From contig JADMKE010000026.1 in NCBI GenBank assembly GCA_018780035.1, forward strand, positions 1-64,000: a stretch of 64,000 bases of DNA, read 5' to 3'. The notes under the pieces were generated by a model, which saw only the letters and a program-made list of their open reading frames with translations, ran no database searches and was not told the DNA's origin. Made by a program: the position numbers and the translations under genes. The stretch's first letter is position 1; each line of letters begins with the position of its first letter. The DNA is from Candidatus Sericytochromatia bacterium (lineage in GTDB: Bacteria > Cyanobacteriota > Sericytochromatia > UBA7694). Shown piece by piece: positions 25,026 to 34,125 of this stretch.

Positions 25026-25583
25026 ATGGGCATTAAAGCAGATTCCTGGATTCGCAAAATGGCAATTGAACACGGCATGATTGCGCCTTTTGTCGAAAAA
25101 CAGGTTTCCGAAGGCATTATCTCTTATGGCCTCTCCTCTTATGGCTATGACCTGCGCGTGAGCAATCACTTCAAGATTTTTACGAATATCAACAACACGG
25201 TGGTTGATCCCAAGGCCTTTGATGCCAATTCGTTTATTGACTTTATCGGCGATGTCTGCACGATTCCCCCCAATTCGTTTGCCCTCGCCAGTTCGGTGGA
25301 GTATTTTAAAATCCCCGCTGACGTGATCTCGATCTGCCTTGGCAAAAGCACCTATGCCCGCTGTGGGATTATCGTGAATGTCACGCCCTTTGAGCCGGGC
25401 TGGGAAGGCTATGTGACCCTGGAAATCTCCAATACCACGCCACTGCCCTGCCGGATTTATGCCAATGAAGGCCTCTGTCAGGTCTTGTTTTTTCAGGGCG
25501 ATGAGCCCTGCGATGTGACCTACCTCAGCCGCGAAGGCAAATACCAGGCCCAAACGGGCATTGTGCTGCCGAAAATTCGCTGA
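25026..25583 (+). CDS. dcd: dCTP deaminase
   Basis: 185 aa, normal length. Converts dCTP to dUTP plus ammonia, feeding dTMP synthesis in the cytoplasm. Family signatures are all present: [30 protein letters not shown], then [46 protein letters not shown] with the catalytic Glu of TLEISN, and a C-terminal [13 protein letters not shown]. The monofunctional E. coli type fits better than the bifunctional dCTP deaminase/dUTPase. The TGA overlaps the ATG of the next gene by one base. tmk, of the same pathway, lies 2.6 kb downstream. Confidence 0.93.
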   Translation: MGIKADSWIRKMAIEHGMIAPFVEKQVSEGIISYGLSSYGYDLRVSNHFKIFTNINNTVVDPKAFDANSFIDFIGDVCTIPPNSFALASSVEYFKIPADVISICLGKSTYARCGIIVNVTPFEPGWEGYVTLEISNTTPLPCRIYANEGLCQVLFFQGDEPCDVTYLSREGKYQAQTGIVLPKIR

Positions 25584-26557
25584 TGCATCTGGCGATTGAA
25601 CAGGCGCTGCAGGAGCGGCGCTTTTTTAAGTTGATCTGTGGGGCCAGCTACCGCAATACCGAATTTGTGGCCACCCTGGCGCAGATCTTTGCCGAAGCCG
25701 GGGCCCAGGTGATTGATGTCGGTGCCCGGCCCGAACTGGTGGAAGCGGCTCGCACAGGCATTGCCGCTGCCAAGGTGCCTGTGGCCGGTTTGCCCCTGAT
25801 CATGGTCAGCGTGGGTATCAACCAGGACCTGCATTTTCTGCGGGTCGAAAAAGATTTTAACCGCTGTGATGATCGCGGACTCTGTGTCAATGCCTGCCCC
25901 CACGAGGTTTTTGTGGGCGGTGAAATTCGCCTGGAAAACTGTCTGGGTTGCGATCACTGTGTGATTGCTTGCCCAAGCAAGGCCCTGAGCCTGGTTGCCC
26001 GCGACCCCCTCGGCGAGGTGCAGAGCCTGTTAAAGCAATGTCTGGCTGCGGGTGCCAGTGCGCTCGAAGTACATACCGGCGATGGCAGCCTGCCCGAATT
26101 AAAGTCCTTGTTGGCCCAATTGGCTCCCTTGCGCGACCAAATCGAACTTTTGGCCTTTAGCCTGGGGGCCCACGGACAATCCCCTGCTGAGATTGCCCAA
26201 TTGGCCCACACCATCCGCGCTTTGGCGGGCCCAGATATCTTGATTCAGGCCGATGGCAAACCGATCAGCGGCCGCAAAGGTGAAAAATCCACCCTGCCCT
26301 GCCTGGAACTGGCCGAAACCCTCTTTGCCCAGGGCTTGGACTGTTTTGTGCAGGTCTCAGGCGGCACCAACGACCTGACCGGGCCCCTGGCGCGCCGCCG
26401 CCAAAGTGGGATTCATGGAGTGGGCATGGGCAGCTTTGCGCGCAAATTTATCGACCTGAGCCCGTCTGAGCCGCTGAGTGAGGCGCTGCTGCAAGAGAAA
26501 ATCGCCAAAGCGCGCATCCTGGTTGAGTCGGTGGCAATGAGCCCGCTCCGCGTTTAA
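25583..26557 (+). CDS. LdpA-like iron-sulfur protein
   Basis: 324 aa. Residues 1-90 form an alpha/beta domain (FFKLICGASYRNTEFVATLAQIFAEAGAQVIDVGARPELVEAA). Two ferredoxin-like clusters follow: CDDRGLCVNACP (unusual C-x5-C-x3-C) and CLGCDHCVIACP (canonical C-x2-C-x2-C-x3-C). The remainder is TIM-barrel-like (VLIQADGKPISGRKG, DCFVQVSGGTNDLT). In Synechococcus, LdpA is a redox-sensing Fe-S protein that tunes circadian period. Similarity is from motif reading only. The start overlaps the dcd stop (TGATG), indicating coupled expression. Confidence 0.7.
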   Translation: MHLAIEQALQERRFFKLICGASYRNTEFVATLAQIFAEAGAQVIDVGARPELVEAARTGIAAAKVPVAGLPLIMVSVGINQDLHFLRVEKDFNRCDDRGLCVNACPHEVFVGGEIRLENCLGCDHCVIACPSKALSLVARDPLGEVQSLLKQCLAAGASALEVHTGDGSLPELKSLLAQLAPLRDQIELLAFSLGAHGQSPAEIAQLAHTIRALAGPDILIQADGKPISGRKGEKSTLPCLELAETLFAQGLDCFVQVSGGTNDLTGPLARRRQSGIHGVGMGSFARKFIDLSPSEPLSEALLQEKIAKARILVESVAMSPLRV

Positions 26558-26780
26558 AAAAGCGGTGGCAACAAGCTTCCTCTGCAGAGTATACTAAAAA
26601 CATGGTTTCAAAGGATTTTATTCGAGGCACAATCATTTCGAATGACATTTACCTATACCTTCGTTCCCTTGGAACCAATCAGCCTGGTCTTCCGTCCCCC
26701 TGTTTATCTTCTTTTTTTCCCTGCGGACAGCGTTTCCTTCGCTTACACTGACTCCAACGAAGCCCCCCGAAAGGACACCC

Positions 26781-28172
26781 ATGGAAGTATTTGAAAAACT
26801 GCTCACCGACAATCTCGATGAATTGCTCGCCCATTTGCCAGACTGGGTCACCGAGGCCCTCAACAAAGAAGAGCGGCTCTCAGAGTTGATTGAAGTCGTC
26901 CTGGATTTGGGGCGCGAAGCTGAGGCCCGTTATCCGGGCTCAATTGCCTTTCTCGGTGAGCGCTTGGTCAGCCAAGAAGACCTTGAACACGTGACCAAGA
27001 CGATCGGCAATTTTGGCGACGATAACCGCGCCGGGATTGAACGCACCCTGCACCGCATTTCCTGCATTCGCAACCGCAAAGGCAAAATTGTCGGTCTGAC
27101 CTGCCGTGTCGGCCGCGCGATTCAGGGCACCATCGACATTGTGCGCGATCTGGTGGAGTCTGGCCGCAGTATTTTATTTATGGGCCGTCCGGGTGTCGGC
27201 AAAACCACCAAATTGCGTGAAATGGCGCGGATTCTCTCCGACGACCTGCACAAACGCGTCGTGATTATCGACACCTCCAATGAAATTGCCGGCGATGGCG
27301 ACATTCCCCACCCCGCGATTGGCCGCTCGCGCCGCATGCAGGTGCGCACCCCGGCTGAGCAACACGCAGTCATGATCGAAGCGGTCGAAAACCACATGCC
27401 CGAAGTGATCATTATCGACGAGATCAGCACCGAGGCCGAAGCCGACGCTGCCCGCACGATTGCCGAACGCGGCGTGCAACTGATTGGCACAGCCCACGGC
27501 AACAGCATCGAAAACCTGATTCTCAATCCCTCTCTCAATGACCTCGTCGGTGGGATCGAAAGCGTGACCCTCGGCGACGAAGAGGCCAAGCGCCGGGGCA
27601 CCCAAAAGAGTGTCTTGGAGCGCAAATCGCCGCCCACCTTCGACATTGCGATCGAAATTCAGGACCGCTACCAATTGGCGATCCATATCGACGTGGCCGA
27701 TGTGGTCGACCAATACCTGCGCGGCAAAATGCCCGCACCCGAAATCCGCATGATCGACGAACACGGCAAGGTCAAAAAGATCAAAGAGCAGAACGCCGAC
27801 ATGCAGCGCCACATGGTCAATGTGACCGGCGAGCGTGAGAGCGAATTGCATATCTACCCCTATGCGGTCAGCCGCAGCCAACTCGAAAGGGTGATCAAGA
27901 CCATGCGTTTGCCTGTGCGCATCACCAAAAACCTCGACGAAGCCGATGTGCTGGTGTTGCTCTCCTCTTACAAAAAGCACCGCAAGATCATCGATGCGGC
28001 CGAGGCCCGGCAATTGCCTGTGCACATGGTGCGGGCCAATACGATCTACCAGATTCAAAAGGCCCTGCGCACGATCATGCAACTCGACGCACCCAGTGAA
28101 GAAGAAGAGGAAATGTTCCGCGAAATGGACGATCCAGATTTTGCCCTCAAAATGATGCATCCGGACTTTTAA
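26781..28172 (+). CDS. Ycf45-like AAA+ ATPase with C-terminal R3H-type domain
   Basis: 463 aa. Residues 1-120 are a helical N-terminal region. An AAA/RecA-type ATPase core follows, with Walker A GRPGVGKTTK, Walker B EVIIIDEIS and VQLIGTAHGNS. The closing 100 residues (VNVTGERESELHIYPYAVSRSQLERVIKTMRLPVRITKNLDEADVLVLLSSYKKHRKIIDAAEARQLPVHMVRANT) match the nucleic-acid-binding tail of plastid/cyanobacterial Ycf45 proteins, distantly related to SpoIIIAA. The cellular role is unknown in the family. It sits directly upstream of tmk (3-nt gap). Confidence 0.85.
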   Translation: MEVFEKLLTDNLDELLAHLPDWVTEALNKEERLSELIEVVLDLGREAEARYPGSIAFLGERLVSQEDLEHVTKTIGNFGDDNRAGIERTLHRISCIRNRKGKIVGLTCRVGRAIQGTIDIVRDLVESGRSILFMGRPGVGKTTKLREMARILSDDLHKRVVIIDTSNEIAGDGDIPHPAIGRSRRMQVRTPAEQHAVMIEAVENHMPEVIIIDEISTEAEADAARTIAERGVQLIGTAHGNSIENLILNPSLNDLVGGIESVTLGDEEAKRRGTQKSVLERKSPPTFDIAIEIQDRYQLAIHIDVADVVDQYLRGKMPAPEIRMIDEHGKVKKIKEQNADMQRHMVNVTGERESELHIYPYAVSRSQLERVIKTMRLPVRITKNLDEADVLVLLSSYKKHRKIIDAAEARQLPVHMVRANTIYQIQKALRTIMQLDAPSEEEEEMFREMDDPDFALKMMHPDF

Positions 28173-28175
28173 GCG

Positions 28176-28811
28176 GTGTTTCTCAGCTTTGAAGGTGGAG
28201 AAGGTGCAGGCAAATCCACCCAGATTCAATCCCTGTTGGTTTGGCTTCAGGCCCAGGGCCATACGGTCTTGGTCACACGCCAGCCCGGCGGCACAGACTA
28301 CGGCCAGCGCATTCGCCACTTGATTCTCGATCACCATCCGAGTGAATTGCTCTCGCCCCGTGCTGAGCTCTTTCTCTATTTGGCCGATCGGGCGCACCAC
28401 GTGGATACCGTGATTCGCCCCGCTTTGGCGGCCGGCCAGATCGTGATCTGCGATCGCTATGCCGATTCCACCCTGGCCTACCAGGGCTATGGGCGGGGGC
28501 TGGATTTAAACGAACTCAAAACCCTCAACCACTTGGCCACAGGCGGATTGCAGCCAGATTTGACCTTTTGGCTCGATCTCGACCCGGCCCTGGGCCATGC
28601 CCGCATCGGCGACCGCCCCGGCAAAGACCGGCTCGAAAGTGAGGCGCTGGCCTTTCATCAGAAGGTGCGCAGCGGTTATGCGGCGTTGGCAGCAGAGGAG
28701 CCCCTGCGCTGGCAACGGGTTGATGCCAGTCTTTCGGCACAGGCCGTGCTGGCCGAGCTCAAAACCCGCCTGGGGCCTTATTTAAACAGCCCGGTTGAGG
28801 CCCTGCCATGA
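28176..28811 (+). CDS. tmk: Thymidylate kinase
   Basis: 211 aa, GTG start. Phosphorylates dTMP to dTDP with ATP. Motifs: P-loop EGGEGAGKSTQ, the DRX element VICDRYADSTLAYQGYGRG, RQPGGTDYGQRIR (substrate Arg) and LDLDPALGHARIGDRPGKDRLE as lid region. Length and order are standard. It overlaps the next gene by four bases (ATGA) and follows the Ycf45-like gene by 3 nt, forming a three-gene operon. Confidence 0.93.
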   Translation: MFLSFEGGEGAGKSTQIQSLLVWLQAQGHTVLVTRQPGGTDYGQRIRHLILDHHPSELLSPRAELFLYLADRAHHVDTVIRPALAAGQIVICDRYADSTLAYQGYGRGLDLNELKTLNHLATGGLQPDLTFWLDLDPALGHARIGDRPGKDRLESEALAFHQKVRSGYAALAAEEPLRWQRVDASLSAQAVLAELKTRLGPYLNSPVEALP

Positions 28812-29650
28812 ACAGAGAAAGACTGTATCAGCAGGCCTGGTTTCGCCCACTTTTGCCCGCTTTGCGTCTGTTCAAACGCGAGTTGACCAGCACGTATTAT
28901 TTGCCCCAGCTCTGGCAAGAAGAACAGGCCTCGCGCAATTGGCTGCAAAAACAGGGCACTTTTTCCCGTTCGGTCGAATGGGCCCTGCGACAGGTGCGCA
29001 AAAACAAAGGCTATTTCAGTGGCTGGGCGCTCTCGCGCAGTGCTTTGCGCAGCTTAACAGGCTGTTTGTTTCAAGACCGGGCGGATTTGCCCCGTCTGGT
29101 TGAATTTGGCTCGGGCCAATCCACCCGCTTTTGGCAGTTTTTAAGCATTCAAATGCCGCTCTCGGTGATCAGCATTGAACACCAAGATGACTGGTTTCAG
29201 CGCTTAAAAGCCGAACTCAAAAACAACCCGGCGATAGCCTATTTGCAGGCCCCTTTGCGCCAGATTTCCGAAACCGAAAAAGCAGAGCTCTGGCAAGATC
29301 CCCAGACGGCCCATTTAAAATTTGCCCAGATGGGCCAGTTTCTGCCGCTTGAGCAATATCCCCAGACCCGCGTCCCGCTCTGTTTTTATGACCTGGATTA
29401 TGCGGCAACCTTTGCCCCCAACTCTTTGGACGCCCTCTTGCTCGATGGCCCCAATGGCAATGGGCGCTCATTGGCCTTTGCTTTGATATACCCCTTTCTC
29501 AAAGCCAATGCCTGGATTCTCGTCGACGATTTTGATCACTACCCTTTTTTAGACGATCTTGGCAAGCTCTGTCCGTTTGAACTCAAACATGTCCAGATTC
29601 AAGCCGGCAAACGCTGGTGCCTGCTGCAATTGCAAAAACCGCAAGCCTGA
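28808..29650 (+). CDS. Class I methyltransferase-like protein
   Basis: 280 aa. A helical N-terminal 90 residues precede a Rossmann-type domain: LVEFGSGQSTRFWQFLS (SAM-loop-like GSGQST), SVISIEHQDDWFQRL (acidic end of strand 2) and SLDALLLDGPNGNGRSLAF with WILVDDFDHYP. This order resembles TylF/CmcI and Methyltransf_24-type enzymes. The substrate is unknown. It overlaps tmk by 4 nt. It might act on a surface glycan or small molecule, but nothing in the operon decides this. Confidence 0.6.
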   Translation: MNRERLYQQAWFRPLLPALRLFKRELTSTYYLPQLWQEEQASRNWLQKQGTFSRSVEWALRQVRKNKGYFSGWALSRSALRSLTGCLFQDRADLPRLVEFGSGQSTRFWQFLSIQMPLSVISIEHQDDWFQRLKAELKNNPAIAYLQAPLRQISETEKAELWQDPQTAHLKFAQMGQFLPLEQYPQTRVPLCFYDLDYAATFAPNSLDALLLDGPNGNGRSLAFALIYPFLKANAWILVDDFDHYPFLDDLGKLCPFELKHVQIQAGKRWCLLQLQKPQA

Positions 29651-29915
29651 GTTTAAAGCGGTTTGAGTTCACCTTTGAAGTGGTTTCGCTGACAGATAAC
29701 CGAGAGAGTTTTCTCAACAATGCGACCACTGTTACGATACCTCAGGAGGCTAAGTGGTTGGCTTTGGCTGTGGCACGGCGTTGACCGTGAGAGAGCGTTA
29801 TTTCAATTTTAATGACGTTTTTCTCTGAATATTGTGAGGAATTGCACCAGCAGGGCACGCCCTTAAAGCTGGGCGTGATTCACCAGACCTCGGGCCTGAT
29901 TATGGATCTTAGCCA
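29651..29915. other. Intergenic stretch with a doubtful 45-codon ORF
   Basis: No recognised gene. One frame, 29812-29949 (+), reads 45 codons starting MTFFSEYCEELHQQGTP. It runs into the 3' end of the cyclase on the other strand and has no ribosome binding site. It could be a gene remnant or chance. Confidence 0.3.
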
Positions 29916-31358
29916 TCACAATGCGGGAGAGGGTTTGAAAAAGCGGTAAACGGGGGTGAGCGCGCTGACACCCTTGAGACGCGCAGACTGGGCTTCTGAA
30001 TCAAATCCTGCTTGGTGGAGCGGGCAATTCCCCTGCAGATCTTGGTACACGGTCTCGGTCAGCCAGATCTCACCCGCTTCGGCCAAACCCTGCACGCGGG
30101 CAGCGAGATTGACGGTCTGGCCAAAATAATCCAAGCGCTCATCGGCATTGACGGCCAGAACCGGCCCTTCATGCAGACCAATTTTGAGACCCAGCTTGTG
30201 TTCTGATTCGGGCAAAGACGCCACTGCTGCCAACATTTCCTGGGCTGCGCGGGCCCCGTCGAGCGGAGAGGTAAAGGTGGCCATAATCGCATCACCCATG
30301 GTCTTGACGATGGAACCCGCGTTTCGGCGCACGCAGCCCGCCAGGACGTTAAAATGCTGTTGAACCAGGCTATAGGCTTGGTAGTCTCCTGCCTGTTCAT
30401 ACATTTCTGTCGAGCCTTTGAGATCGGTGAACAGCAGTGTTAGGCTGCGAATATTGAGCTTGAGATCCTGATCCAATTGTTGAATTCGGAATTGTTCGCG
30501 AAAGGTCTGGTTACTTAGCAACATTTTGCCCGTATAAAATGGGGTGCGGGTATGGGGTGATTCATTGAGAATCTGACGCAGCCGTTGAAAATCGGCCTTC
30601 CAGGAAGTGACAATCATCGGCTGGTTGTTGCGATTGTGCACTGTCAATTGCAGCTCTCCGGCAGAGATATTGAGCGCCTCTTGGGCAAACCCCTTGCTGA
30701 GCAGATCTGTCTCGACGTGGGTCCTGGCATTCGGCTCAGTGTTGGCATACAGGGCCAGTTGCGAATGGCTTTGGAGATTGATCAGGCGGTAATGCTGGCC
30801 GGGTTCGGCCTGCAGTGTCAGGTTCAGGCTTTGATCCGGTTCAATCACGTCAAAGCCCAAAAAATGGCTCTTGGCAAAGGCCTGTAAATCCGGCGAGCGC
30901 AGATAATTGGCCGAAAAGAAGTAGCGCAGGTAATAGTCCATACCTGCAAAGGGGTTCACCTGCTGACTGAGATCGTGAATCGCCGGATTCAGTGTAAACG
31001 ACACTTCAACCTGTTCATCGAGATCACAGGAGACGCTCAGATTGCAGGTGGTGCAATAGACATCGGACTGCTTGAGCCGGTTGATGCTGTCATAGGTATA
31101 TTCCACCCCACCACAGGCCGGACAGATCACACTCCAGAAAAAATCGAATAAGCCGATTTTGACGCTGTAGATCAGCAGATCGAGCAGCACCGGCAGGGCA
31201 ATGTCATGGGTCTGAGCAAAGCGCAAAGGATTGACGCGGAAGAGTTCCCATTCATCGAGCTGGGGAACGATTTGCCCAAAACGCTCTACCTGCTGAGCTT
31301 CCAATTGCGGAAACTGCTTGAGCGTTTCAATTTTGCGTTTAAAAGCGGAAAGATCCAT
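29916..31358 (-). CDS. Class III adenylate/guanylate cyclase with zinc-ribbon-like N-terminal region
   Basis: 480 aa. The C-terminal 190 residues are a class III nucleotide cyclase domain: LTLLFTDLKGSTEMYEQAGD (first metal Asp), NAGSIVKTMGDAIMATFTSPLDGARAA (second metal Asp in GDAIMA), LKIGLHEGPVLAVNADERLDYFGQTVNLAARVQGLAEAGEIWLT. The N-terminal half carries CPACGGVEYTYD and YCTTCNLS, two CxxC pairs of zinc-ribbon type, plus a C-terminally flanking beta region. It resembles the DUF5939-type N-terminal region of other cyclases. It would make cAMP or cGMP in the cytoplasm. No membrane helix or signal peptide. Confidence 0.85.
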   Translation of the reverse strand: MDLSAFKRKIETLKQFPQLEAQQVERFGQIVPQLDEWELFRVNPLRFAQTHDIALPVLLDLLIYSVKIGLFDFFWSVICPACGGVEYTYDSINRLKQSDVYCTTCNLSVSCDLDEQVEVSFTLNPAIHDLSQQVNPFAGMDYYLRYFFSANYLRSPDLQAFAKSHFLGFDVIEPDQSLNLTLQAEPGQHYRLINLQSHSQLALYANTEPNARTHVETDLLSKGFAQEALNISAGELQLTVHNRNNQPMIVTSWKADFQRLRQILNESPHTRTPFYTGKMLLSNQTFREQFRIQQLDQDLKLNIRSLTLLFTDLKGSTEMYEQAGDYQAYSLVQQHFNVLAGCVRRNAGSIVKTMGDAIMATFTSPLDGARAAQEMLAAVASLPESEHKLGLKIGLHEGPVLAVNADERLDYFGQTVNLAARVQGLAEAGEIWLTETVYQDLQGNCPLHQAGFDSEAQSARLKGVSALTPVYRFFKPSPAL

Positions 31359-31412
31359 ACGATACTTACCAAAATGTGTCTGTCGGATGATTGCTTGAAT
31401 TAAAGCACAGTC

Positions 31413-32576
31413 TCACGGGTTCTTGTAAAGATAGTCCAGATCTGCTGGGCTGAGCCGTTTTGCCAGTTCCAGTGCTTGAACGGTTCTTCTCAACTGCTCC
31501 AGCGAGCGCGGGCCGATAATCAGGTAGTCGGTTCGCAGGTGTGCCAGGGCATAGGCATTGGCCATTTGATCGGGGGTATAGTCGCTCCGGTGTTTGGCAT
31601 TAAAGGCCTGGGTAAAGGCCTGCAGTCTTTTGTAGCGCTTTTCATTGGCGGCATGAAAAATGGCATCATAGACGTGTCCCCAATAGCGATCTTTTTTCTG
31701 CTTTAATTCCCAGGCTGTTTGTTTGGCTTCTTTCCAGCCCTTGGAAAAGATCGAGAACCCACCCAAGGGAGAATAGCTCATGATTTTCACGCCTTGTTGA
31801 AATTTGGGGTTCATCATCTCGGCATGCCTGACTTGAACACCCCCTGAGTGAATCGTGACAGCCCCCATTTCGAGCAACGAAAAATAGGGGCTGTTACACA
31901 CGGGTCTGAGCAGCTCGGGATGCGCTTTGGCCACGCTTTGAGATTCCTCGACCCTGGGGGTTTCCCAATTGGAGACCCCCAGCATCTGGTAGTGGTTTTT
32001 GAGCTGTGGATCTGAAAGGGCGGTGAGAATGTCTTTGACGGGGGTTTGGGCCCGCTTGCTGCGCTCGTAATTGAGATAATCCCCATCATCCCGGTGCATC
32101 AGGTAGATGTCAATTTTGCGATCGTAACTGGCACGGGAGATCTGGATTTCTTCCAAAACATTGGCCACGATTTCTGACTTGCTGCCTTTGAGCCGGCTCT
32201 GGTAAGTGCCAGGGCCAATATCCTGCGGAAAGCCGCCTTTGGTAATCACATACAAATCCGAACGCTTTTGCGCTTTGAGCCAATTGCCAAAACGCCGCTC
32301 AATCGCATCTGTGTAGATCGGCGCGGTGTCAAAGGCGTTGATCCCGAGTTTGAGAGCTTCGTCCAAGACGGCTTGGGTTTGGGCGTTGGGAATTTTTCCG
32401 AGATGATCTGTTCCCATAATCAGCCGGGAGAGCCGTTTGCAGACCCCTGGTTTTTCACAGAGGTCTGCATATTCCATCGGAGGTAAGGACGCCGCTGTTT
32501 GGGCAGGCATTGCCAAAACAGCAGACAGGAGCAAAACAGAGAGGGCCCCATAAACGAGGCGCGAAACCTTGATCAT
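31413..32576 (-). CDS. Aldo/keto reductase with N-terminal signal peptide
   Basis: 387 aa. Residues 1-30 are a Sec-type signal (ALSVLLLSAVLAMPAQTAA). The TIM-barrel AKR core follows, with the catalytic tetrad visible: Asp and Tyr in NAFDTAPIYTD, Lys in YVITKGG and His in IYLMHRDD. The NADPH-binding end reads LIIGPRSLEQLRRTVQALE. Typical AKRs are cytosolic and use NADPH, so an exported form is unusual. It is the last gene of a four-gene operon that faces a LysR regulator; the gap to the preceding gene is 9 nt. Confidence 0.85.
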   Translation of the reverse strand: MIKVSRLVYGALSVLLLSAVLAMPAQTAASLPPMEYADLCEKPGVCKRLSRLIMGTDHLGKIPNAQTQAVLDEALKLGINAFDTAPIYTDAIERRFGNWLKAQKRSDLYVITKGGFPQDIGPGTYQSRLKGSKSEIVANVLEEIQISRASYDRKIDIYLMHRDDGDYLNYERSKRAQTPVKDILTALSDPQLKNHYQMLGVSNWETPRVEESQSVAKAHPELLRPVCNSPYFSLLEMGAVTIHSGGVQVRHAEMMNPKFQQGVKIMSYSPLGGFSIFSKGWKEAKQTAWELKQKKDRYWGHVYDAIFHAANEKRYKRLQAFTQAFNAKHRSDYTPDQMANAYALAHLRTDYLIIGPRSLEQLRRTVQALELAKRLSPADLDYLYKNP

Positions 32577-32585
32577 TTTAGGCCC

Positions 32586-33236
32586 TCAATTGACAATCCG
32601 CAGATTGAAGCTGCCGCTGCCTGTGGCTCCCCAGATGCGCAGCCAGAGGGGCAGCCAGGCTTCTGTTCCGCGCGAAGTGGAGATATCCCCCAGATCCAGC
32701 ACACAGGCTTCCTGCCAGCCAAAGCTTTGCAAGAGCGCTTTGACCTGCTGCTTGGCCTCGGCATCGTTGCCGCTGAGAAAGGTGTGGTGTTCGCCATTGC
32801 CCACCAGGGCCGGATTAACCATAATAGTGCAGTTCATGGTATTGAGGGCTTTAACGACCCTGGCCTCGGGAAAGGCGCGCTGAATTTGTTCGCCGAGAGA
32901 ATCTGTGTTGCAGACCGACAAGGTGGGGGGCATTCCCTGGGAGAAATCCAGGGGGTTGGCCACATCGACCAGCACTTTGCCTGCCAGGTTTTCGGCCCCG
33001 GCGGCTGCCAGTGCCTCCAGCGAAGCGCTGCCAGAGGTGCAATTAAAAACGATCTCACCAAAACTGGCCGCATCGGCAAAGGTGCCTTCGGAGGCGCCCT
33101 GCGCTTGCTTGGCCCATGCCAGGGCTTTGGCATTGCCTGCCGTGCGGCTGCCCATTTTTACTTCATGCCCCAGCTCAGCCAAGCGTGAGCCAATGGCCTG
33201 TCCGACCATACCTGTTCCAAGAACGGCTATTTTCAT
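32586..33236 (-). CDS. NADP oxidoreductase, F420-dependent-reductase family
   Basis: 216 aa. Rossmann entry MKIAVLGTGMVGQAIGSRLAELGHEVKMGSRT (GxGxxG with the SR that favours NADP phosphate), then FNCTSG, GKVLVDVANPLDFSQGMPP, VVKALNTMNC and LPLWLRIWGATGSGSFNLRI. This layout is that of the short NADPH:F420 reductase-like (F420_oxidored) family. In bacteria without F420 the true partner is unknown. Within a LysR-facing operon with an exported AKR, a shared redox response is inferred. Confidence 0.8.
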   Translation of the reverse strand: MKIAVLGTGMVGQAIGSRLAELGHEVKMGSRTAGNAKALAWAKQAQGASEGTFADAASFGEIVFNCTSGSASLEALAAAGAENLAGKVLVDVANPLDFSQGMPPTLSVCNTDSLGEQIQRAFPEARVVKALNTMNCTIMVNPALVGNGEHHTFLSGNDAEAKQQVKALLQSFGWQEACVLDLGDISTSRGTEAWLPLWLRIWGATGSGSFNLRIVN

Positions 33237-33279
33237 GTTATTTACCTGCTTTCAATAGATAGATCTAATTTCATCGGAA

Positions 33280-34068
33280 TCAGTCCCCCCAAGCGAAACG
33301 GAGGGTTGTAAAGACACCAAAGTCGTTGTTGAGTACCCCGCTCAGTGGACGGGAATCGTATTCATCTGCGACAGAGAGTTTGAGAGCCAGCACTTCGTTG
33401 AGCTGGAACTTGAGATAGGCTTCGCCATAGAGGCGATAATCGCTGAAGTCATTGACGACCGGCGTATAAAAACTGTCGATGCCGATCTCGGCCCATTCGG
33501 TAATGGGCTTGCTCATCGCCAGTCGCAGCACGCCCCGCACAGCAAAGGGGCTGCTCTGGTCTTTGAACCATTCATTTTCCGTTGCCAGACCGGCACTGAG
33601 TAGACTCAGACTCAAAAAATCCGGCAGGATCTTGTGCCAGCACACCCCGACACCGTTGGTCAGGCGGTAGTTGAGTTTGATCGATTCGTCGCGGCTGTGG
33701 GTGCTGTACCCATAGAGATTAATATAATCGAGCAGATTATAAGCATAGAGCAAGGAGCCATTGATCCGGTTGGCAAAGAGATTGCTCCCGGCAAGCGTAA
33801 ACAGCTGACCGGCATCGAGAAAGATCTGATGCTGATCGAAATTGACATTGTAAGACAGCGTCCCGGAGGTATTGATCAGATTGACGTTACCGCTGAGAAA
33901 GGTCCCACTGAAGTCCAGGCTGAGACCCTGATTCTTCCATTGTTTGCGCTGTTGTGGCGCCGCTGGCCGGGTATCGGGGGTGGTCCCAATCGGGACGGCC
34001 TGAGCTGACAAAGGCAGTAACACCAGGCTCAGAGCACTCAATAGCAAGGGCTTTAGTTGTATTGGCAT
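33280..34068 (-). CDS. DUF481-like outer-membrane protein
   Basis: 262 aa with signal peptide (SALSLVLLPLSAQAV). The mature part shows alternating amphipathic strands: GLSLDFSGTFLSGNVNLINTSGTLSYNVNFDQHQIFLDAGQLF and the C-terminal LALKLSVADEYDSRPLSGVLNNDFGVFTTLRFAWGD. This is the style of the DUF481 / YdiY salt-induced outer-membrane family. A small beta-barrel is expected. The function is unknown. Third from the promoter-distal end of the operon at 31413-34698. Confidence 0.65.
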   Translation of the reverse strand: MPIQLKPLLLSALSLVLLPLSAQAVPIGTTPDTRPAAPQQRKQWKNQGLSLDFSGTFLSGNVNLINTSGTLSYNVNFDQHQIFLDAGQLFTLAGSNLFANRINGSLLYAYNLLDYINLYGYSTHSRDESIKLNYRLTNGVGVCWHKILPDFLSLSLLSAGLATENEWFKDQSSPFAVRGVLRLAMSKPITEWAEIGIDSFYTPVVNDFSDYRLYGEAYLKFQLNEVLALKLSVADEYDSRPLSGVLNNDFGVFTTLRFAWGD

Positions 34069-34125
34069 GGAAGCGTTTCCTTTTGCGTGAATCAGTATTT
34101 TCTGTGTCTTGCTTGGGCCATGAAC

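Noticed and set aside
26602..26790. Short frames of about 50 codons before the Ycf45-like gene
   Set aside because: One begins six bases after TATACT and another (26642) overlaps the ATPase start. Neither has a ribosome binding site or recognisable sequence, so they are most likely promoter/leader DNA.
27174..28400. 408-codon frame antisense to the Ycf45-like ATPase
   Set aside because: Shadow of a strongly conserved gene in GC-biased DNA; His/Asp/Val-rich with no motif.
29812..29949. 45-codon frame in the gap before the cyclase
   Set aside because: No ribosome binding site and antisense overlap with the cyclase 3' end; kept only as a note.
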